Counted from the stretch's first letter, positions 1 through 8,442 are shown. The stretch is 40,141 bases of DNA from Candidatus Tectomicrobia bacterium (GCA_016192135.1 JACPUR010000027.1:1-40141); one strand, 5' to 3'. The notes: a model not told the origin generated them from the letters alone. Made by a program: numbers and translations.

Positions 1-1722
1 AACTTCATCGTCATCTTCGTCGTCATGGGCGCCTTCCTGGAGAAGACGGGCCTGGGCAGCCTCTTCATCGACTTCACCTTCCGCCTGACGGGCCAGCGCA
101 CCGGCGGCCCCGGCCTCACGGCCGTGGTCTCGAGCGGGCTCTTCGGCATGATCTCGGGCAGCGGGGTGGCGAACGTCGTCACCACCGGCACCTTCACCAT
201 CCCCCTGATGAAGCGGGTGGGCTACAGGCCCGAGTTCGCCGCCGCGGTCGAGGCCGCCGCCTCGACGGGCGGGGCCTACATGCCCCCCATCATGGGGGCG
301 GGGGCGTTCCTCCTCGCCCAGTTCACCGATACCAGCTATTTCGACGTGGTGAAGGTCGCGGCGATCCCGGCCATCCTCTACTACTTGTCGGTCGGCTACA
401 TCGTCTACATCCGCGCGTACCGGCGGGGGCTGCACGGCGTGCCCGTCTCGGAGCTCCCCCCTTGGACGGGCATCCTGCGGCGCCTGCACCTGCTCCTGCC
501 CATCCCGGTGATGGTCTACTACCTGGTGATCGGGGACTCGCCCTTCCTCGCCGCCTTCAAGACCATCTGCCTCATCCTGATACTGAAGGCGTCGGACCTC
601 CTGCTGGAGATCCGCACGCCCTGGACCAGCCGCCTCTGGCGGCCCTTCCTGGGCCTCTCGATCGCCTTCGGCGCCGTGGCCTACTTCGCCGGCATCCGGA
701 TCGGGGCGCCCTTCACCTGGTTCGCGGATGAGCTGCGCGGCCTGAATCTCGGGGATGCCGTCTTCTGGGTGCTTGCCTCCCACATCGTTCTCAAGCTGGG
801 GGAGGTCCTCGCCGCGGGCGCCCGGACGCCAGCGGCGGCCGGGGAGCCGTCCGCCGCCGAAAGCGGACCGGGGATATACGTGCGCCTGGGAGGAGCCATC
901 GCCGAGCTGGTGAAGGCGGCGTGGTCCTCCCTTGAAGCGGGAGCGCGGAACACCCTCATCGTCGGCTGCATCGCGGGGGTGCTCGGGGTCCTGCTCTCCT
1001 GCGCCACCCAGAGCGACCTGCCCGGCCGCGTCTCGAATCTCCTGATCGAGTTCAGCTTCGGCCTCTTGCCCCTCACCATCTTCTGGATCATCGTGGCAGG
1101 CTACATCGTCGGGATGGGCCTTCCGGCCACCGCCAGCTACGTCGTCCTGGTCATCTTCGGCGTCCTCTCCCTGACGAACCTGGGCGTCCCCACTCTCACG
1201 GCCCACCTGATCTGCTTTTGGGTCGCCGTGGTGAGCGCCGTCACGCCCCCCGTCGCCCTCGCCGCCTACGCCGCCAGCGCCATCGCCATGTCCGATCCGG
1301 TGAAGACGGGCTTCCAGGCCGTGAAGCTGGCTTCATGGGTCTTCCTCATGCCCTTCCTGTTCGTGTACACGCCCCTGCTCCTGGACGGGACCACGCTGGA
1401 CATCATCATCACGGTGGCGGCCTGCCTCGTCGGGATCGTCGCCTGGGGGGGAGCGGTGGAGGGCTTCTTCATCCGCTACACGACGCCTGCCGAGTGGGGG
1501 ATGCTCGCCGTGGCCTCCGTCTTCCTGCTCCTGCCGGTGGACCATTTGATCACCTGGCTGACTCCCGTGGAATGGGTGTTTCACCACTACCCCTTTTATG
1601 CGGCGGGTACGATCCTGCTGGGGGCCGTCTTCCTGATGCAGCGGGGGCGCGCCCCGGAGATCGTGTTTTCCCCCCTCGCGGCGCCCGCTCCCGCCGTCTC
1701 CCCCGCCCACCGGAAGGCCTAG
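1..1722 (+). CDS. TRAP transporter fused permease, 3' part (5' end outside window)
   Basis: Large membrane subunit of a TRAP (tripartite ATP-independent periplasmic) transporter, which takes up organic acids using an ion gradient and a periplasmic binding protein. The frame is open from base 1, so the start lies upstream; 573 residues are visible. The protein is a series of hydrophobic helices. It contains the DctM-type stretch GYIVGMGLPATASY near nt 1100-1140 and, earlier, a GMISGSGVANVVTTG segment typical of the family. The long hydrophobic C-terminus after the DctM core fits the 4TM/12TM fused form. No DctP binding protein is visible in the window. A terminator follows at 1765-1794. It probably supplies a carboxylate to the catabolic genes downstream (inference). 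The substrate is unknown. Confidence 0.9.
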   Translation, partial: NFIVIFVVMGAFLEKTGLGSLFIDFTFRLTGQRTGGPGLTAVVSSGLFGMISGSGVANVVTTGTFTIPLMKRVGYRPEFAAAVEAAASTGGAYMPPIMGAGAFLLAQFTDTSYFDVVKVAAIPAILYYLSVGYIVYIRAYRRGLHGVPVSELPPWTGILRRLHLLLPIPVMVYYLVIGDSPFLAAFKTICLILILKASDLLLEIRTPWTSRLWRPFLGLSIAFGAVAYFAGIRIGAPFTWFADELRGLNLGDAVFWVLASHIVLKLGEVLAAGARTPAAAGEPSAAESGPGIYVRLGGAIAELVKAAWSSLEAGARNTLIVGCIAGVLGVLLSCATQSDLPGRVSNLLIEFSFGLLPLTIFWIIVAGYIVGMGLPATASYVVLVIFGVLSLTNLGVPTLTAHLICFWVAVVSAVTPPVALAAYAASAIAMSDPVKTGFQAVKLASWVFLMPFLFVYTPLLLDGTTLDIIITVAACLVGIVAWGGAVEGFFIRYTTPAEWGMLAVASVFLLLPVDHLITWLTPVEWVFHHYPFYAAGTILLGAVFLMQRGRAPEIVFSPLAAPAPAVSPAHRKA

Positions 1723-1764
1723 CCCCGCCTTTCAAATGGGGCGTCCCGCCCCGCCGGGACAGGA

Positions 1765-1794
1765 GGAGGGGCGAAAGCCCCCTCTTATTTTTTT
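1765..1794 (+). terminator. Rho-independent terminator after the TRAP permease
   Basis: The stem GGGGC/GCCCC closes a GAAA tetraloop (1768-1781), extends through one bulged C to an outer GA/TC pair, and is followed by TTATTTTTTT at 1785-1794. It lies 43 nt after the TRAP stop codon and separates that gene from the VOC enzyme gene. Confidence 0.75.
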
Positions 1795-1951
1795 GTATGT
1801 CGCAGGCCCGGCCGGGCGCCTCCGCGGCCGGGTGGAAGCCGGCCGCCGCATCCGGTATATTTCCCGCCAACGGAGCCATGCGGCATTCATTCAATGCGGC
1901 GCGCCGGGCGGGCCGCCGCGCGATCTTCTTTCTTCGCGGGAAGGAGCGGCG

Positions 1952-2584
1952 ATGGTTTCCCCTCCCCCCCTCCGGCGCCTCCAGCACGTCGGCGTCCGGG
2001 TGCACGATCTCGACGAGGCCATGGCCTTCTACCGGGACGTGCTGGGCCTGCGGGTCTCGGATCGCTACGACCCGGGCGACAACCCCCACGGCCCCTGGGG
2101 CATCTGCTTCATGCGCTGCGGGGACGAGCACCACGAGGTCTCCCTCGTCGCCTTCCCGAAGGAGGCGCAGACGGATCTCCCCGCCTCGGGGTTCCGGGCG
2201 CCCCTCGCGGCGGGGCTCCATCACCTGGCCTTCGAGGCGGCCTCCCGCGAGGAGTTCGACCGCTGGCTCTCTCACCTGCGCGGGCGCGGCATCGAGTTCG
2301 CCTACGGGCCCGTCGTCCACAGCCCCGCCCATCCCGAGGGGGACGGCACCCTGGGCGAGAACCGCGCCGTCTACTTCCACGACCCCTCGGGGAACATCAT
2401 CGAGATTTTCTGCGACATGGCCCGCATGGACCCGGCCTCGAACCGGGTGGGCGAGGCCTGGTTCCGGGAGCGGCTCGCCCGCGACGGGCATTCTCCCTCG
2501 GCCGCCGATCCGCCCTCCGCCTGGCGGCCGGGGGTTTCGAGCATGGCCGGCGCCCGCGGCGGGCGAAGCAAGAACATCTCCTGA
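1952..2584 (+). CDS. VOC-family metalloenzyme (glyoxalase / extradiol dioxygenase-like)
   Basis: Vicinal oxygen chelate superfamily protein, 210 aa. The frame stays open upstream to about 1736, but the ATG at 1952 is chosen because AAGGAG lies at 1941-1946 and the VOC motif LQHVGVRVHDLDEAMAFYRD begins just after it. Expected metal ligands are present: His12, His91 (in GLHHLAFEA) and Glu151 (in SGNIIEIF). Two beta-alpha-beta-beta-beta modules account for residues 8-155. The last 55 residues are low in complexity and look like a tail. Family members include glyoxalases, extradiol dioxygenases and fosfomycin-resistance enzymes, so the substrate is open. The 22-nt gap to the hydroxyacid dehydrogenase suggests co-transcription and a catabolic role (inference). 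Confidence 0.85.
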   Translation: MVSPPPLRRLQHVGVRVHDLDEAMAFYRDVLGLRVSDRYDPGDNPHGPWGICFMRCGDEHHEVSLVAFPKEAQTDLPASGFRAPLAAGLHHLAFEAASREEFDRWLSHLRGRGIEFAYGPVVHSPAHPEGDGTLGENRAVYFHDPSGNIIEIFCDMARMDPASNRVGEAWFRERLARDGHSPSAADPPSAWRPGVSSMAGARGGRSKNIS

Positions 2585-2606
2585 CATCCACCGGAAAGGA
2601 AGCCGA

Positions 2607-3560
2607 ATGCCCCACAAGATCCTGACCGTCGATCCGCGCTTCAAGAGGCCCGACCGCCAGGCCCAGATCAAGGAGTTCCTCCCGGCCGGCTTCGAGCTGG
2701 CCGTGCCGCCGGACTTCGAGCGGGCCACCCTCCTGCGCGAGGCCCGGGACGCCGTCGCCATCATCTCCGCCATGCAGCCCATCGACGCCGAGCTGATGGC
2801 CGCCTCGCCCGGCCTGCGGGTGGTGGGGAAGGCGGGGACGGGGGTGGACAACATCGACATCGCCGCCGCCACGGCCCGGAAAATCCCGGTGGCGAACTCA
2901 CCCGGCGCTCTGCGTTCGGTGCCCGTGGCCGAGCACGCCATGACTCTCATGCTCATGCTGGCCCGGCGGCCCTGGCTGTGGCGGACCCAGGAGCGCCGCC
3001 TCCACGTCCAGATGGAGGGTTCCACGGCCGGCATCGTGGGGCTGGGGAACATCGGGCGGGGCATCGCCCGGCGCTGCGCCGGGTTCGGGATGCGCATCCT
3101 CGCCCACACGCGCACCCGGGGGAAGTTCCGCCCGGAGGGCTTCGAGGTGACCGAGACGGCGAGCCTGGAGGAGCTCCTCCCCCAGGTGGACTTCCTCGTG
3201 CTCTCGCTTCCCCTCGCGCCGGAGAGCCGGGGGCTCATCTCCCGGGAGGAACTCGCCCGCATGAAGCCCACGGCGTACCTGGTGAACGTCTCGCGCGGCC
3301 CCCACGTCGTGACGGATGACCTCGTGGACGCCCTGCGCGGGGGGCGCATCGCGGGAGCGGGGCTGGACGTGACCGACCCCGAGCCCCTCCCGGAGGGCCA
3401 TCCCCTCTTCGAGATGCCGAACGTGGTGCTCTCCCCCCACATCGCCGCCCACACCGGCAGCGTGCAGCGGGCGAGCTACCGCCTCCTCTTCGACAGCATC
3501 CGGCGGGCGGTGGACGGCGAGCGGGTGGAATCTTTGGCCAACCCGCAGATATATGCGTGA
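2607..3560 (+). CDS. D-isomer-specific 2-hydroxyacid dehydrogenase
   Basis: NAD(P)-dependent oxidoreductase interconverting 2-keto acids and D-2-hydroxy acids; 317 aa, the usual family length. The ATG at 2607 follows GAAAGGA (2594-2600). The Rossmann motif GIVGLGNIGRG starts at about residue 142. The catalytic Arg (NVSRGP), Glu (DPEPLP) and His (SPHIAAH) are all present in the C-terminal half. Residues 70-110 (VVGKAGTGVDNID, NSPGALRSVPVAEHAM) match the D-3-phosphoglycerate dehydrogenase branch. There is no ACT domain, so it is unlikely to be the feedback-regulated SerA. It sits 22 nt after the VOC gene; a 28-bp palindrome separates it from the PrpF-like gene. Exact substrate is not predictable. 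Confidence 0.9.
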   Translation: MPHKILTVDPRFKRPDRQAQIKEFLPAGFELAVPPDFERATLLREARDAVAIISAMQPIDAELMAASPGLRVVGKAGTGVDNIDIAAATARKIPVANSPGALRSVPVAEHAMTLMLMLARRPWLWRTQERRLHVQMEGSTAGIVGLGNIGRGIARRCAGFGMRILAHTRTRGKFRPEGFEVTETASLEELLPQVDFLVLSLPLAPESRGLISREELARMKPTAYLVNVSRGPHVVTDDLVDALRGGRIAGAGLDVTDPEPLPEGHPLFEMPNVVLSPHIAAHTGSVQRASYRLLFDSIRRAVDGERVESLANPQIYA

Positions 3561-3587
3561 CCGGATGAGTTACGGAGCGGGCGTTTC

Positions 3588-3615
3588 GTAGGGGCGGTTC
3601 GCGAACCGCCCCTAC
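3588..3615. repeat. 28-bp palindrome, arm GGTT, centre CGCG
   Basis: Perfect inverted repeat: GTAGGGGC, then GGTT-CGCG-AACC, then GCCCCTAC. It lies between the dehydrogenase and the PrpF-like gene. The same core recurs at 24977, 30880 and 33743. A degenerate copy follows at 3638-3662. Confidence 0.9.
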
Positions 3616-3637
3616 AGGAGAGCCGGCGAAGGACCCC

Positions 3638-3662
3638 GTAGGGGGCGAAGCATTCCCGCCCC
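3638..3662. repeat. Degenerate copy of the GTAGGGGC palindrome
   Basis: Begins GTAGGGGGCGAA and ends TTCCCGCCCC with GCA in the centre. The arms pair imperfectly and the terminal TAC is lost. Confidence 0.5.
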
Positions 3663-3703
3663 GGCCGCGTAACGCTCGGCCGTCAGAGACAACGGAGACC
3701 CCC

Positions 3704-4861
3704 ATGCCCCAGCGCAGAATCCCGGCCGTCTTCGTGCGGGGCGGGACGAGCCGGGCGCTCGTTTTCCACGCCCGGGATCTGCCCGCGGGCCGCGGCGCCT
3801 GGGACCCCATCTTCCTCCGGGCCTTGGGGAGCCCCGACCCGAACGGCCGCCAGCTCGACGGGATGGGCGGAGGAGTCTCCTCCCTGAGCAAGGTGGCGGT
3901 CATCGGCCCCCCGAGCCGGCCGGACGCCGACGTGGACTACACCTTCGGCCAGGTGAGCGTCGAGAAGGCGCTCGTCGACTACCGGGGCAACTGCGGCAAC
4001 ATCTCGAGCGCGGTGGGGCCCTTCGCCGTGGACGAGGGGCTCGTGGCCGCGCCCCGGGACGGGGAGGCCCTCGTCCGCATCCACAACACCAACACGGGGA
4101 AGATCATCCGCTCGCGCTTCTGGATGGAGGGAGGCTCGGCCGCCGTCGAGGGGGACTGCGCCCTTCCCGGGGTCGCCGGGGCCGGGGCGCGCGTCACGCT
4201 CGAGTTCGAGGACCCGGGCGGGGCGGCGACGGGCCGCCTCCTCCCCACGGGGAAGGCCGTGGAGACGCTCTATATCCCGGGGCTGGGCCCGGTCGAAGCG
4301 AGTCTCGTGGACGCGACGAACCCAGTCGTGTTCGTCCGGGCGGGGGACGTGGGCCTGGCTGGGAGCGAGGGCCCCGGCGCCATGGACGCCCGCACGGAGC
4401 TCATGGTCAACCTCGAGCAGATTCGGGCCGAGGCCGCCGTGCGCATGGGCTTGGCGCCCGACCGGCGCACGGCCTCGGAATCCGTCCTGGCGGTGCCCAA
4501 GGTGGCCGTCGTGGCGCCCCCGGCCGAGTACCTCGACCTCAGGGGGGAGCGCGTCCCGGAGGAATCCTTCGACATCCTCAGCCGGGTCGTCTCGATGGGA
4601 AAGACCCACCGCGCCTACGCCCTGACCGCCGCCATGTGCCTGGCCGTGGCGGCGCGGATTCCCGGCACCCTCGCCCACGAGGCCGCCCGGGCGGGAGGCG
4701 GGGACATCCGCCTCGGCCATCCCTCGGGCGTCCAACCGGTGGGGGCTGAGGTGGAAAACGCGAATGGAAGCTCCCGGGCGGCAAAAGTCATCGTCTACCG
4801 CACCGCGCGGCGGCTCATGGAGGGCGCCGTGCTGATCCCCCGAGGCCTGTTCCCGGCCTGA
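3704..4861 (+). CDS. PrpF-family isomerase (methylaconitate / oxalomesaconate type)
   Basis: 385 aa, matching PrpF-like cis-trans isomerases/tautomerases of unsaturated tricarboxylates (2-methylaconitate, 4-oxalomesaconate). The N-terminus has the family hallmark PAVFVRGGTSRALVFHARDLP. Further family segments are GMGGGVSSLSKVAVI, GNCGNISSAVGPFA, HNTNTGK and, near the C-terminus, HPSGVQPVGAEV. The fold is diaminopimelate-epimerase-like with two similar halves. No prpB/C/D methylcitrate genes are near, so a propionate role is not supported. Neighbouring VOC, dehydrogenase and hydrolase genes make an aromatic or dicarboxylate catabolic role more plausible (inference). The gap to the next gene is 25 nt. 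Confidence 0.88.
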   Translation: MPQRRIPAVFVRGGTSRALVFHARDLPAGRGAWDPIFLRALGSPDPNGRQLDGMGGGVSSLSKVAVIGPPSRPDADVDYTFGQVSVEKALVDYRGNCGNISSAVGPFAVDEGLVAAPRDGEALVRIHNTNTGKIIRSRFWMEGGSAAVEGDCALPGVAGAGARVTLEFEDPGGAATGRLLPTGKAVETLYIPGLGPVEASLVDATNPVVFVRAGDVGLAGSEGPGAMDARTELMVNLEQIRAEAAVRMGLAPDRRTASESVLAVPKVAVVAPPAEYLDLRGERVPEESFDILSRVVSMGKTHRAYALTAAMCLAVAARIPGTLAHEAARAGGGDIRLGHPSGVQPVGAEVENANGSSRAAKVIVYRTARRLMEGAVLIPRGLFPA

Positions 4862-4886
4862 GGCCGGGCCACGAGAGAGGGCGCGC

Positions 4887-5798
4887 ATGGCCAGGACCGT
4901 CATCGAGGGAAGCGAGCACTGGGCCCGGCGGGAGGGGGCGGACCTCTACCTCTGGCGCAAGCGGCAGAAGGGCCTCCGGGCGGCGAAGGGGACCGTCCTC
5001 CTCGCCCACGGCTCCTCCATGGCCTCGACGCCCTCCTTCGACCTCCAGGTGAAGGGCCGCTCCGACACCTCGCTCATGGACCACCTCGCCCGGAGCGGCT
5101 TCGACGTCTGGTGCGTGGACTTCGAGGGCTACGGCCGCTCCACCAAGGACCGCCCCGTCCACGCCGGCATCGAGCGCGGGGCGGACGATCTCCTCGCGGC
5201 GGCCAAGGCCATCCGCAGGATTTCCGGCGCCAGGGACTTCATGCTCTACGGGATCTCCTCCGGGGCCCTGCGCGCGGCGCTCTTCGCCCAGCGGAACCCC
5301 AGGCTCGTCCGGCGCCTGGTGCTCGACGCCTTCGTGTGGACCGGCGAGGGAAGCCCCACCCTGGCCGAGCGCCGCAAGCGCTTCGCGGGCGTGGCCCCCG
5401 AGTCCCGCCGCCCGGTGAACCCGGCCTTCGTCGAGAGCATCTTCACCCGCGACCACCCGGGCACGGCGGAGAAGCAGATCGTCCAGGCCTTCGTCCGGGC
5501 GGTGTGCGAGCTGGACGATTCCATCCCCAACGGCACCTATATCGACATGTGCGAGCGGCTGCCCCTCGTGGAGCCGGAGAAGATATGCGTGCCGGTCCTC
5601 ATCACCCGGGGCGAGTTCGACGGCATCGCTTCCTTCGAGGACATCCTGGAGTTCTTCCGCCGCCTCCCGAACCCCGACAAGCAGATCGCCGTCATGCCGG
5701 GCATCGCCCACGCGAGCCTTCAGGAGAAGAACCGCATGATCGTCTTCCACCACATCGAGCGCTTCTTCGGCCAGCCCGGCCCGGTCTACAAGGGCTGA
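4887..5798 (+). CDS. Alpha/beta-fold hydrolase
   Basis: 303 aa serine hydrolase of the alpha/beta superfamily. The oxyanion region is LLAHGSSM (about residues 34-41). The nucleophile elbow is GISSG, with Ser124. The likely acid is Asp in TRGEFDGI and the likely base is His in GIAHAS near the C-terminus, so the triad is complete in order. WCVDFEGYGRS is the usual strand beta-4 segment. It could be an esterase, a lactone hydrolase or a C-C bond (meta-cleavage product) hydrolase; the presence of a VOC enzyme upstream makes the last worth testing. It is 25 nt after the PrpF-like gene and 4 nt before the aminotransferase, so it belongs to the same operon. Confidence 0.85.
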   Translation: MARTVIEGSEHWARREGADLYLWRKRQKGLRAAKGTVLLAHGSSMASTPSFDLQVKGRSDTSLMDHLARSGFDVWCVDFEGYGRSTKDRPVHAGIERGADDLLAAAKAIRRISGARDFMLYGISSGALRAALFAQRNPRLVRRLVLDAFVWTGEGSPTLAERRKRFAGVAPESRRPVNPAFVESIFTRDHPGTAEKQIVQAFVRAVCELDDSIPNGTYIDMCERLPLVEPEKICVPVLITRGEFDGIASFEDILEFFRRLPNPDKQIAVMPGIAHASLQEKNRMIVFHHIERFFGQPGPVYKG

Positions 5799-5802
5799 GC
5801 GG

Positions 5803-7008
5803 ATGAGCGAGAGCCGCGCCCCGCGCTTCTCCACGAGATGGGCCGATGAGCCCCGGCCGAACCGCCTCGCCCTCCTCGTCGAGGCGAAGAAGAAGGCGGG
5901 CGTCGCGCTCCACGACCTGACCAACACCAACCCGACGAAGGCCGGGCTCTCCGCCGCCGGGGGCCTCTCCCTCCCCGCGCCCGCGGCCACCCCCTCGCCC
6001 GCGCCCCCGGCCCCGCCCTACGAGCCCGATCCCCGGGGCCTCCCCGCCGCCCGGGAGGCGGTCGCCCGCTACTACGCGGAAGTCGGGGCGCGCGTCTCGC
6101 CGGAGAACATCTTCCTGACCGCGAGCACGAGCGAGGCCTACGGCTTTCTCTTCAAGCTCCTGACCGACCCGGGCGACAACATCCTCTTCCCCGCCCCGAG
6201 CTACCCCCTCTTCGAGCACCTGGCCCGGATGGAGAGCATCGAGGCGCGCCCCTGCCCCCTGGCCCGCCGCCCGGACGGCGGCTGGGCCTACTCGGCGGAG
6301 GCCATTCTCTCGGCACGGAACGATCGCACCCGCGCCGTCTGCCTCGTGAGCCCGAACAACCCGACGGGGACGACGCCGGACGGCAACGCCTGGAACGCCG
6401 TCCAGGCCGCCTGCGAGAAGGAGGGTCTCCCCCTCATCCTGGACGAGGTCTTCGCCGACTACGCCTGGAACGGGGCGCGCCCCGTCTTTCCCCGGCGGGA
6501 GCCGGCCGTGCCCGTCTTCGTCCTGAACGGGCTCTCGAAGGTCCTCTGCGCCCCCCAGCTCAAGCTGGCCTGGATCCTCCTCCACGCCCCGATGGACATG
6601 AAGCCGCCCGTCCGCGAGCGGCTCGACCTCATCTGCGACACCTACCTCTCGGTCAACGAGCCCGTCCAGCGCGCCCTGCCCGCCCTCCTGCCCCGGCGGA
6701 AGGAGGTGCAGGCCCAGGTGCGCGCCCGGCTGGCCGAGAACCGGATGATCCTCCGCTCCCTCCCCACGGGCGGCCACCTCCGCCCCCTCCCCGGCGACGG
6801 CGGCTGGTCCCAGGTCATCGCCCTCCCCGATGGGACGGACGAGGAAGACTTCGCCCTCCGGCTGCTCGACGGGGCGAACGTCCTCGTCCAGCCCGGCTAC
6901 TTCTACGACATCGAGGAGGGCGCCCACTTCGTCGTCTCCCTCCTGTCCTTTCCCCGGGAGCTCGCTCAGGGCCTCGCCGCCGCGGCGGCCATCCTGAAAA
7001 ACGGGTGA
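5803..7008 (+). CDS. PLP-dependent aminotransferase class I/II
   Basis: 401 aa fold-type I aminotransferase. The family motif SPNNPTG is present at about residue 183, and the PLP-binding lysine is Lys246 in NGLSKVL. The DEVFADYAWNG segment supplies the PLP-contacting Asp/Tyr. The N-terminus has the LTNTNPTKAGL substrate-loop pattern seen in alanine/aspartate-type enzymes. A proline/alanine-rich stretch at about residues 58-70 is unusual and probably a loop. It starts 4 nt after the hydrolase stop, which indicates translational coupling. Amino-group donor and acceptor cannot be read from sequence. A run of palindromes follows the stop codon. Confidence 0.87.
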   Translation: MSESRAPRFSTRWADEPRPNRLALLVEAKKKAGVALHDLTNTNPTKAGLSAAGGLSLPAPAATPSPAPPAPPYEPDPRGLPAAREAVARYYAEVGARVSPENIFLTASTSEAYGFLFKLLTDPGDNILFPAPSYPLFEHLARMESIEARPCPLARRPDGGWAYSAEAILSARNDRTRAVCLVSPNNPTGTTPDGNAWNAVQAACEKEGLPLILDEVFADYAWNGARPVFPRREPAVPVFVLNGLSKVLCAPQLKLAWILLHAPMDMKPPVRERLDLICDTYLSVNEPVQRALPALLPRRKEVQAQVRARLAENRMILRSLPTGGHLRPLPGDGGWSQVIALPDGTDEEDFALRLLDGANVLVQPGYFYDIEEGAHFVVSLLSFPRELAQGLAAAAAILKNG

Positions 7009-7015
7009 GGGGTCC

Positions 7016-7044
7016 GTAGGGGCGAATCTTGTATTCGCCCCCCG
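7016..7044. repeat. GTAGGGGC palindrome, arm GAAT, centre CTTGT
   Basis: GTAGGGGC-GAAT-CTTGT-ATTC-GCCCC, with the last outer bases changed to CCC. The 5-nt centre makes this copy 29 nt. Confidence 0.8.
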
Positions 7045-7057
7045 ACGCGCCGCCGAT

Positions 7058-7086
7058 GCGGGGGCGAACACGAGGTTCGCCCCTAC
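7058..7086. repeat. GTAGGGGC palindrome, arm GAAC, centre ACGAG
   Basis: The left end is GCGGGGGC, then GAAC-ACGAG-GTTC, then GCCCCTAC. Read on the other strand its centre is CTCGT, one base from the CTTGT copy at 7016, so this is a near-inverted neighbour of that element. Confidence 0.8.
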
Positions 7087-7108
7087 GATGACACGCGGCG
7101 GCGTTGGT

Positions 7109-7136
7109 GTAGGGGCGTTCCATGGAACGCCCCTAC
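7109..7136. repeat. 28-bp palindrome, arm GTTC, centre CATG
   Basis: Perfect inverted repeat: GTAGGGGC-GTTC-CATG-GAAC-GCCCCTAC. Confidence 0.9.
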
Positions 7137-7169
7137 GGAAACCGGCTCACCGAGGCGACGCGAAAAGTT

Positions 7170-7246
7170 GTCATTCCGAGCGCAGCGAGGAATCTGCTTT
7201 TCAAGGCAAGAAGCAGATTCCTCGGGCCTTCGGCCCTCGGAATGAC
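7170..7246. repeat. GTCATTCCGAG inverted repeat, 77 bp
   Basis: Starts GTCATTCCGAGCGCAGCGAG and ends CTCGGAATGAC, so the ends pair. Inside are GAATCTGCTT and its partner AAGCAGATTC, giving a long hairpin with a GGGCCTTCGGCCC mini-hairpin on the right arm. The same family occurs at 25689, 30622, 31851 and 36689. Confidence 0.85.
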
Positions 7247-7411
7247 AAGACGCGCCCGCTGCGAATTAGGGCATCCCCCCGCTTGCCCCCCCAAGCCCCG
7301 GCGAATTAGAGTATCCGGGCACGCGACAAGCCCCCCACAATCCCCCGCCCCGCGACGCCGGGAGGCCGCTTCGGGGAGGGGCATCCACCCGGGACACGAG
7401 AGGGCCGAGGA

Positions 7412-8221
7412 ATGGAGACGCAGAACTGGTATTCCGTTCAGGAGTTCGCGCCGGGCAGCTACCAGATCACCGAGGCGGGCCGCTACAAGATGTTCCTCTT
7501 CCTCGGGAGGGACAAGGCGCTGGCGGTGGACGGTGGCCTGGGCGTCGGCGACCTCCGCAAGCTCCACGAGAGCATCACCAGGCTCCCCATCGACTTCATC
7601 CTGACCCACACCCACTGGGACCACCTGGGCGGCGGCCACCAATGGCCCAAGGTGGGGGTGCACCCCATCGGGAAAGACCGCCTGGCGAACGACCACTCCG
7701 CGGCGGCCCAGCGCTTCATCCAGAACTGGAAGGACCCCCTGCCCGCGGGCTTCGACCCCAAGACCTTCACCATCAAGCCCATCACCTTCGGCTGGACGCT
7801 GAAAGAGGGCGACTCCTTCGACCTGGGCGGCCGGCGCTTCCGCGTCTACGACATCCCCGGCCACTCCCCGGACAGCATCGCGCTGCTGGACGAGCGGGAG
7901 GGCGTCCTCGTCACCGGCGACCTGGTGAAGCCCCTCGACTGCCTCTACCTCCAGGTGCCCACCGCGATACTCCGCGACTACGCCCCCTCCCTGCGCAAGC
8001 TCGAGAAGCTGGCGAAGGAGGTGAAGTGGATCTGCTCGGGCCACACCAACCCCTTCGGCGACGCCTCCATCATCGGCGAGATGGCCCGGTTCATGGAGGA
8101 GATCGAGGCCGGCACGCACGAGAAGTCCAAGAAGCGCTTCGCCCCTCCCGGCTGGGGCGAGGTGGACGAGTACGAGGCCAAGCGCTTCAAGGTCTGGATT
8201 GGGGACCACGCGCGGAAGTAG
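7412..8221 (+). CDS. MBL-fold metallo-hydrolase
   Basis: 269 aa metallo-beta-lactamase-fold hydrolase. The metal motif HxHxDH is THTHWDHLGGG at about residues 66-76. Further ligands are His in IPGHSPDSI and Asp in LVTGDLV, with a distal His in CSGHTNP. The lineage is a general thiolesterase/lactonase-like group and the substrate is unknown. The start is supported by a purine-rich GAGGGCCGAGGA just upstream. Directly after its TAG stop, in the same reading frame, comes a decayed acyl-CoA synthetase tail (8222-8389). This suggests the MBL gene once preceded a synthetase gene in an operon, as it may still do with the intact copy at 9398. Confidence 0.87.
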   Translation: METQNWYSVQEFAPGSYQITEAGRYKMFLFLGRDKALAVDGGLGVGDLRKLHESITRLPIDFILTHTHWDHLGGGHQWPKVGVHPIGKDRLANDHSAAAQRFIQNWKDPLPAGFDPKTFTIKPITFGWTLKEGDSFDLGGRRFRVYDIPGHSPDSIALLDEREGVLVTGDLVKPLDCLYLQVPTAILRDYAPSLRKLEKLAKEVKWICSGHTNPFGDASIIGEMARFMEEIEAGTHEKSKKRFAPPGWGEVDEYEAKRFKVWIGDHARK

Positions 8222-8389
8222 CGGCGCCCCGGCGAAGCGAAGTTCGTCCAGGGCCTCCCCAAGGCCCGCGCGGCCAAGATCGTCCGCGGCGCCATCCGCA
8301 GGATTTATCTTGGGGAAGAAATCGGCCACATGGATTTGAGCTCCCTGGATTCGCCCGAGCATTTGCAGTCGATACGGGAGGCGGTGTGA
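8222..8389 (+). pseudogene. Decayed 3' end of an acyl-CoA synthetase gene
   Basis: These 55 codons plus TGA have no start codon or upstream domain. The translation (starting RRPGEAKFVQGLPKAR, ending SPEHLQSIREAV) aligns without gaps to the last 55 residues of the intact synthetase at 9398-11341; I count 34 identical positions. It even keeps the A10-motif lysine of the adenylate-forming family (AAKIVRGAI). It begins immediately after the MBL stop in the same frame. The ~62% identity means an older paralogue rather than a recent duplicate. Everything upstream of the tail has been deleted or replaced. Confidence 0.85.
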
Positions 8390-8442
8390 AATCCAAAGAA
8401 AGATGATTTTCTTGACTGTTTCCGTCTACAATTCGGTTGGGC

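Larger units (their letters stand above)
7009..7411. other. 403-nt intergenic region packed with repeats
   Basis: No gene is seen. It holds three GTAGGGGC palindromes (7016, 7058, 7109) and one GTCATTCCGAG inverted repeat (7170-7246). The remainder, 7247-7411, is unremarkable GC-rich sequence before the MBL gene, which is preceded by GAGGGCCGAGGA. Confidence 0.8.

Noticed and set aside
1550-3454. Long minus-strand open frame opposite the VOC enzyme and dehydrogenase genes
   Set aside because: No recognisable domain, and it crosses several genes that have ribosome sites and intact catalytic motifs on the plus strand.
3588-3615. Palindrome as a rho-independent terminator
   Set aside because: It has no T-tract on either side and lies inside a probable operon; a terminator role for this copy is not supported.
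8412-8417. TTGACT as the -35 box for TATAAT at 8443
   Set aside because: The 25-nt spacer is too long for a sigma70-type promoter.
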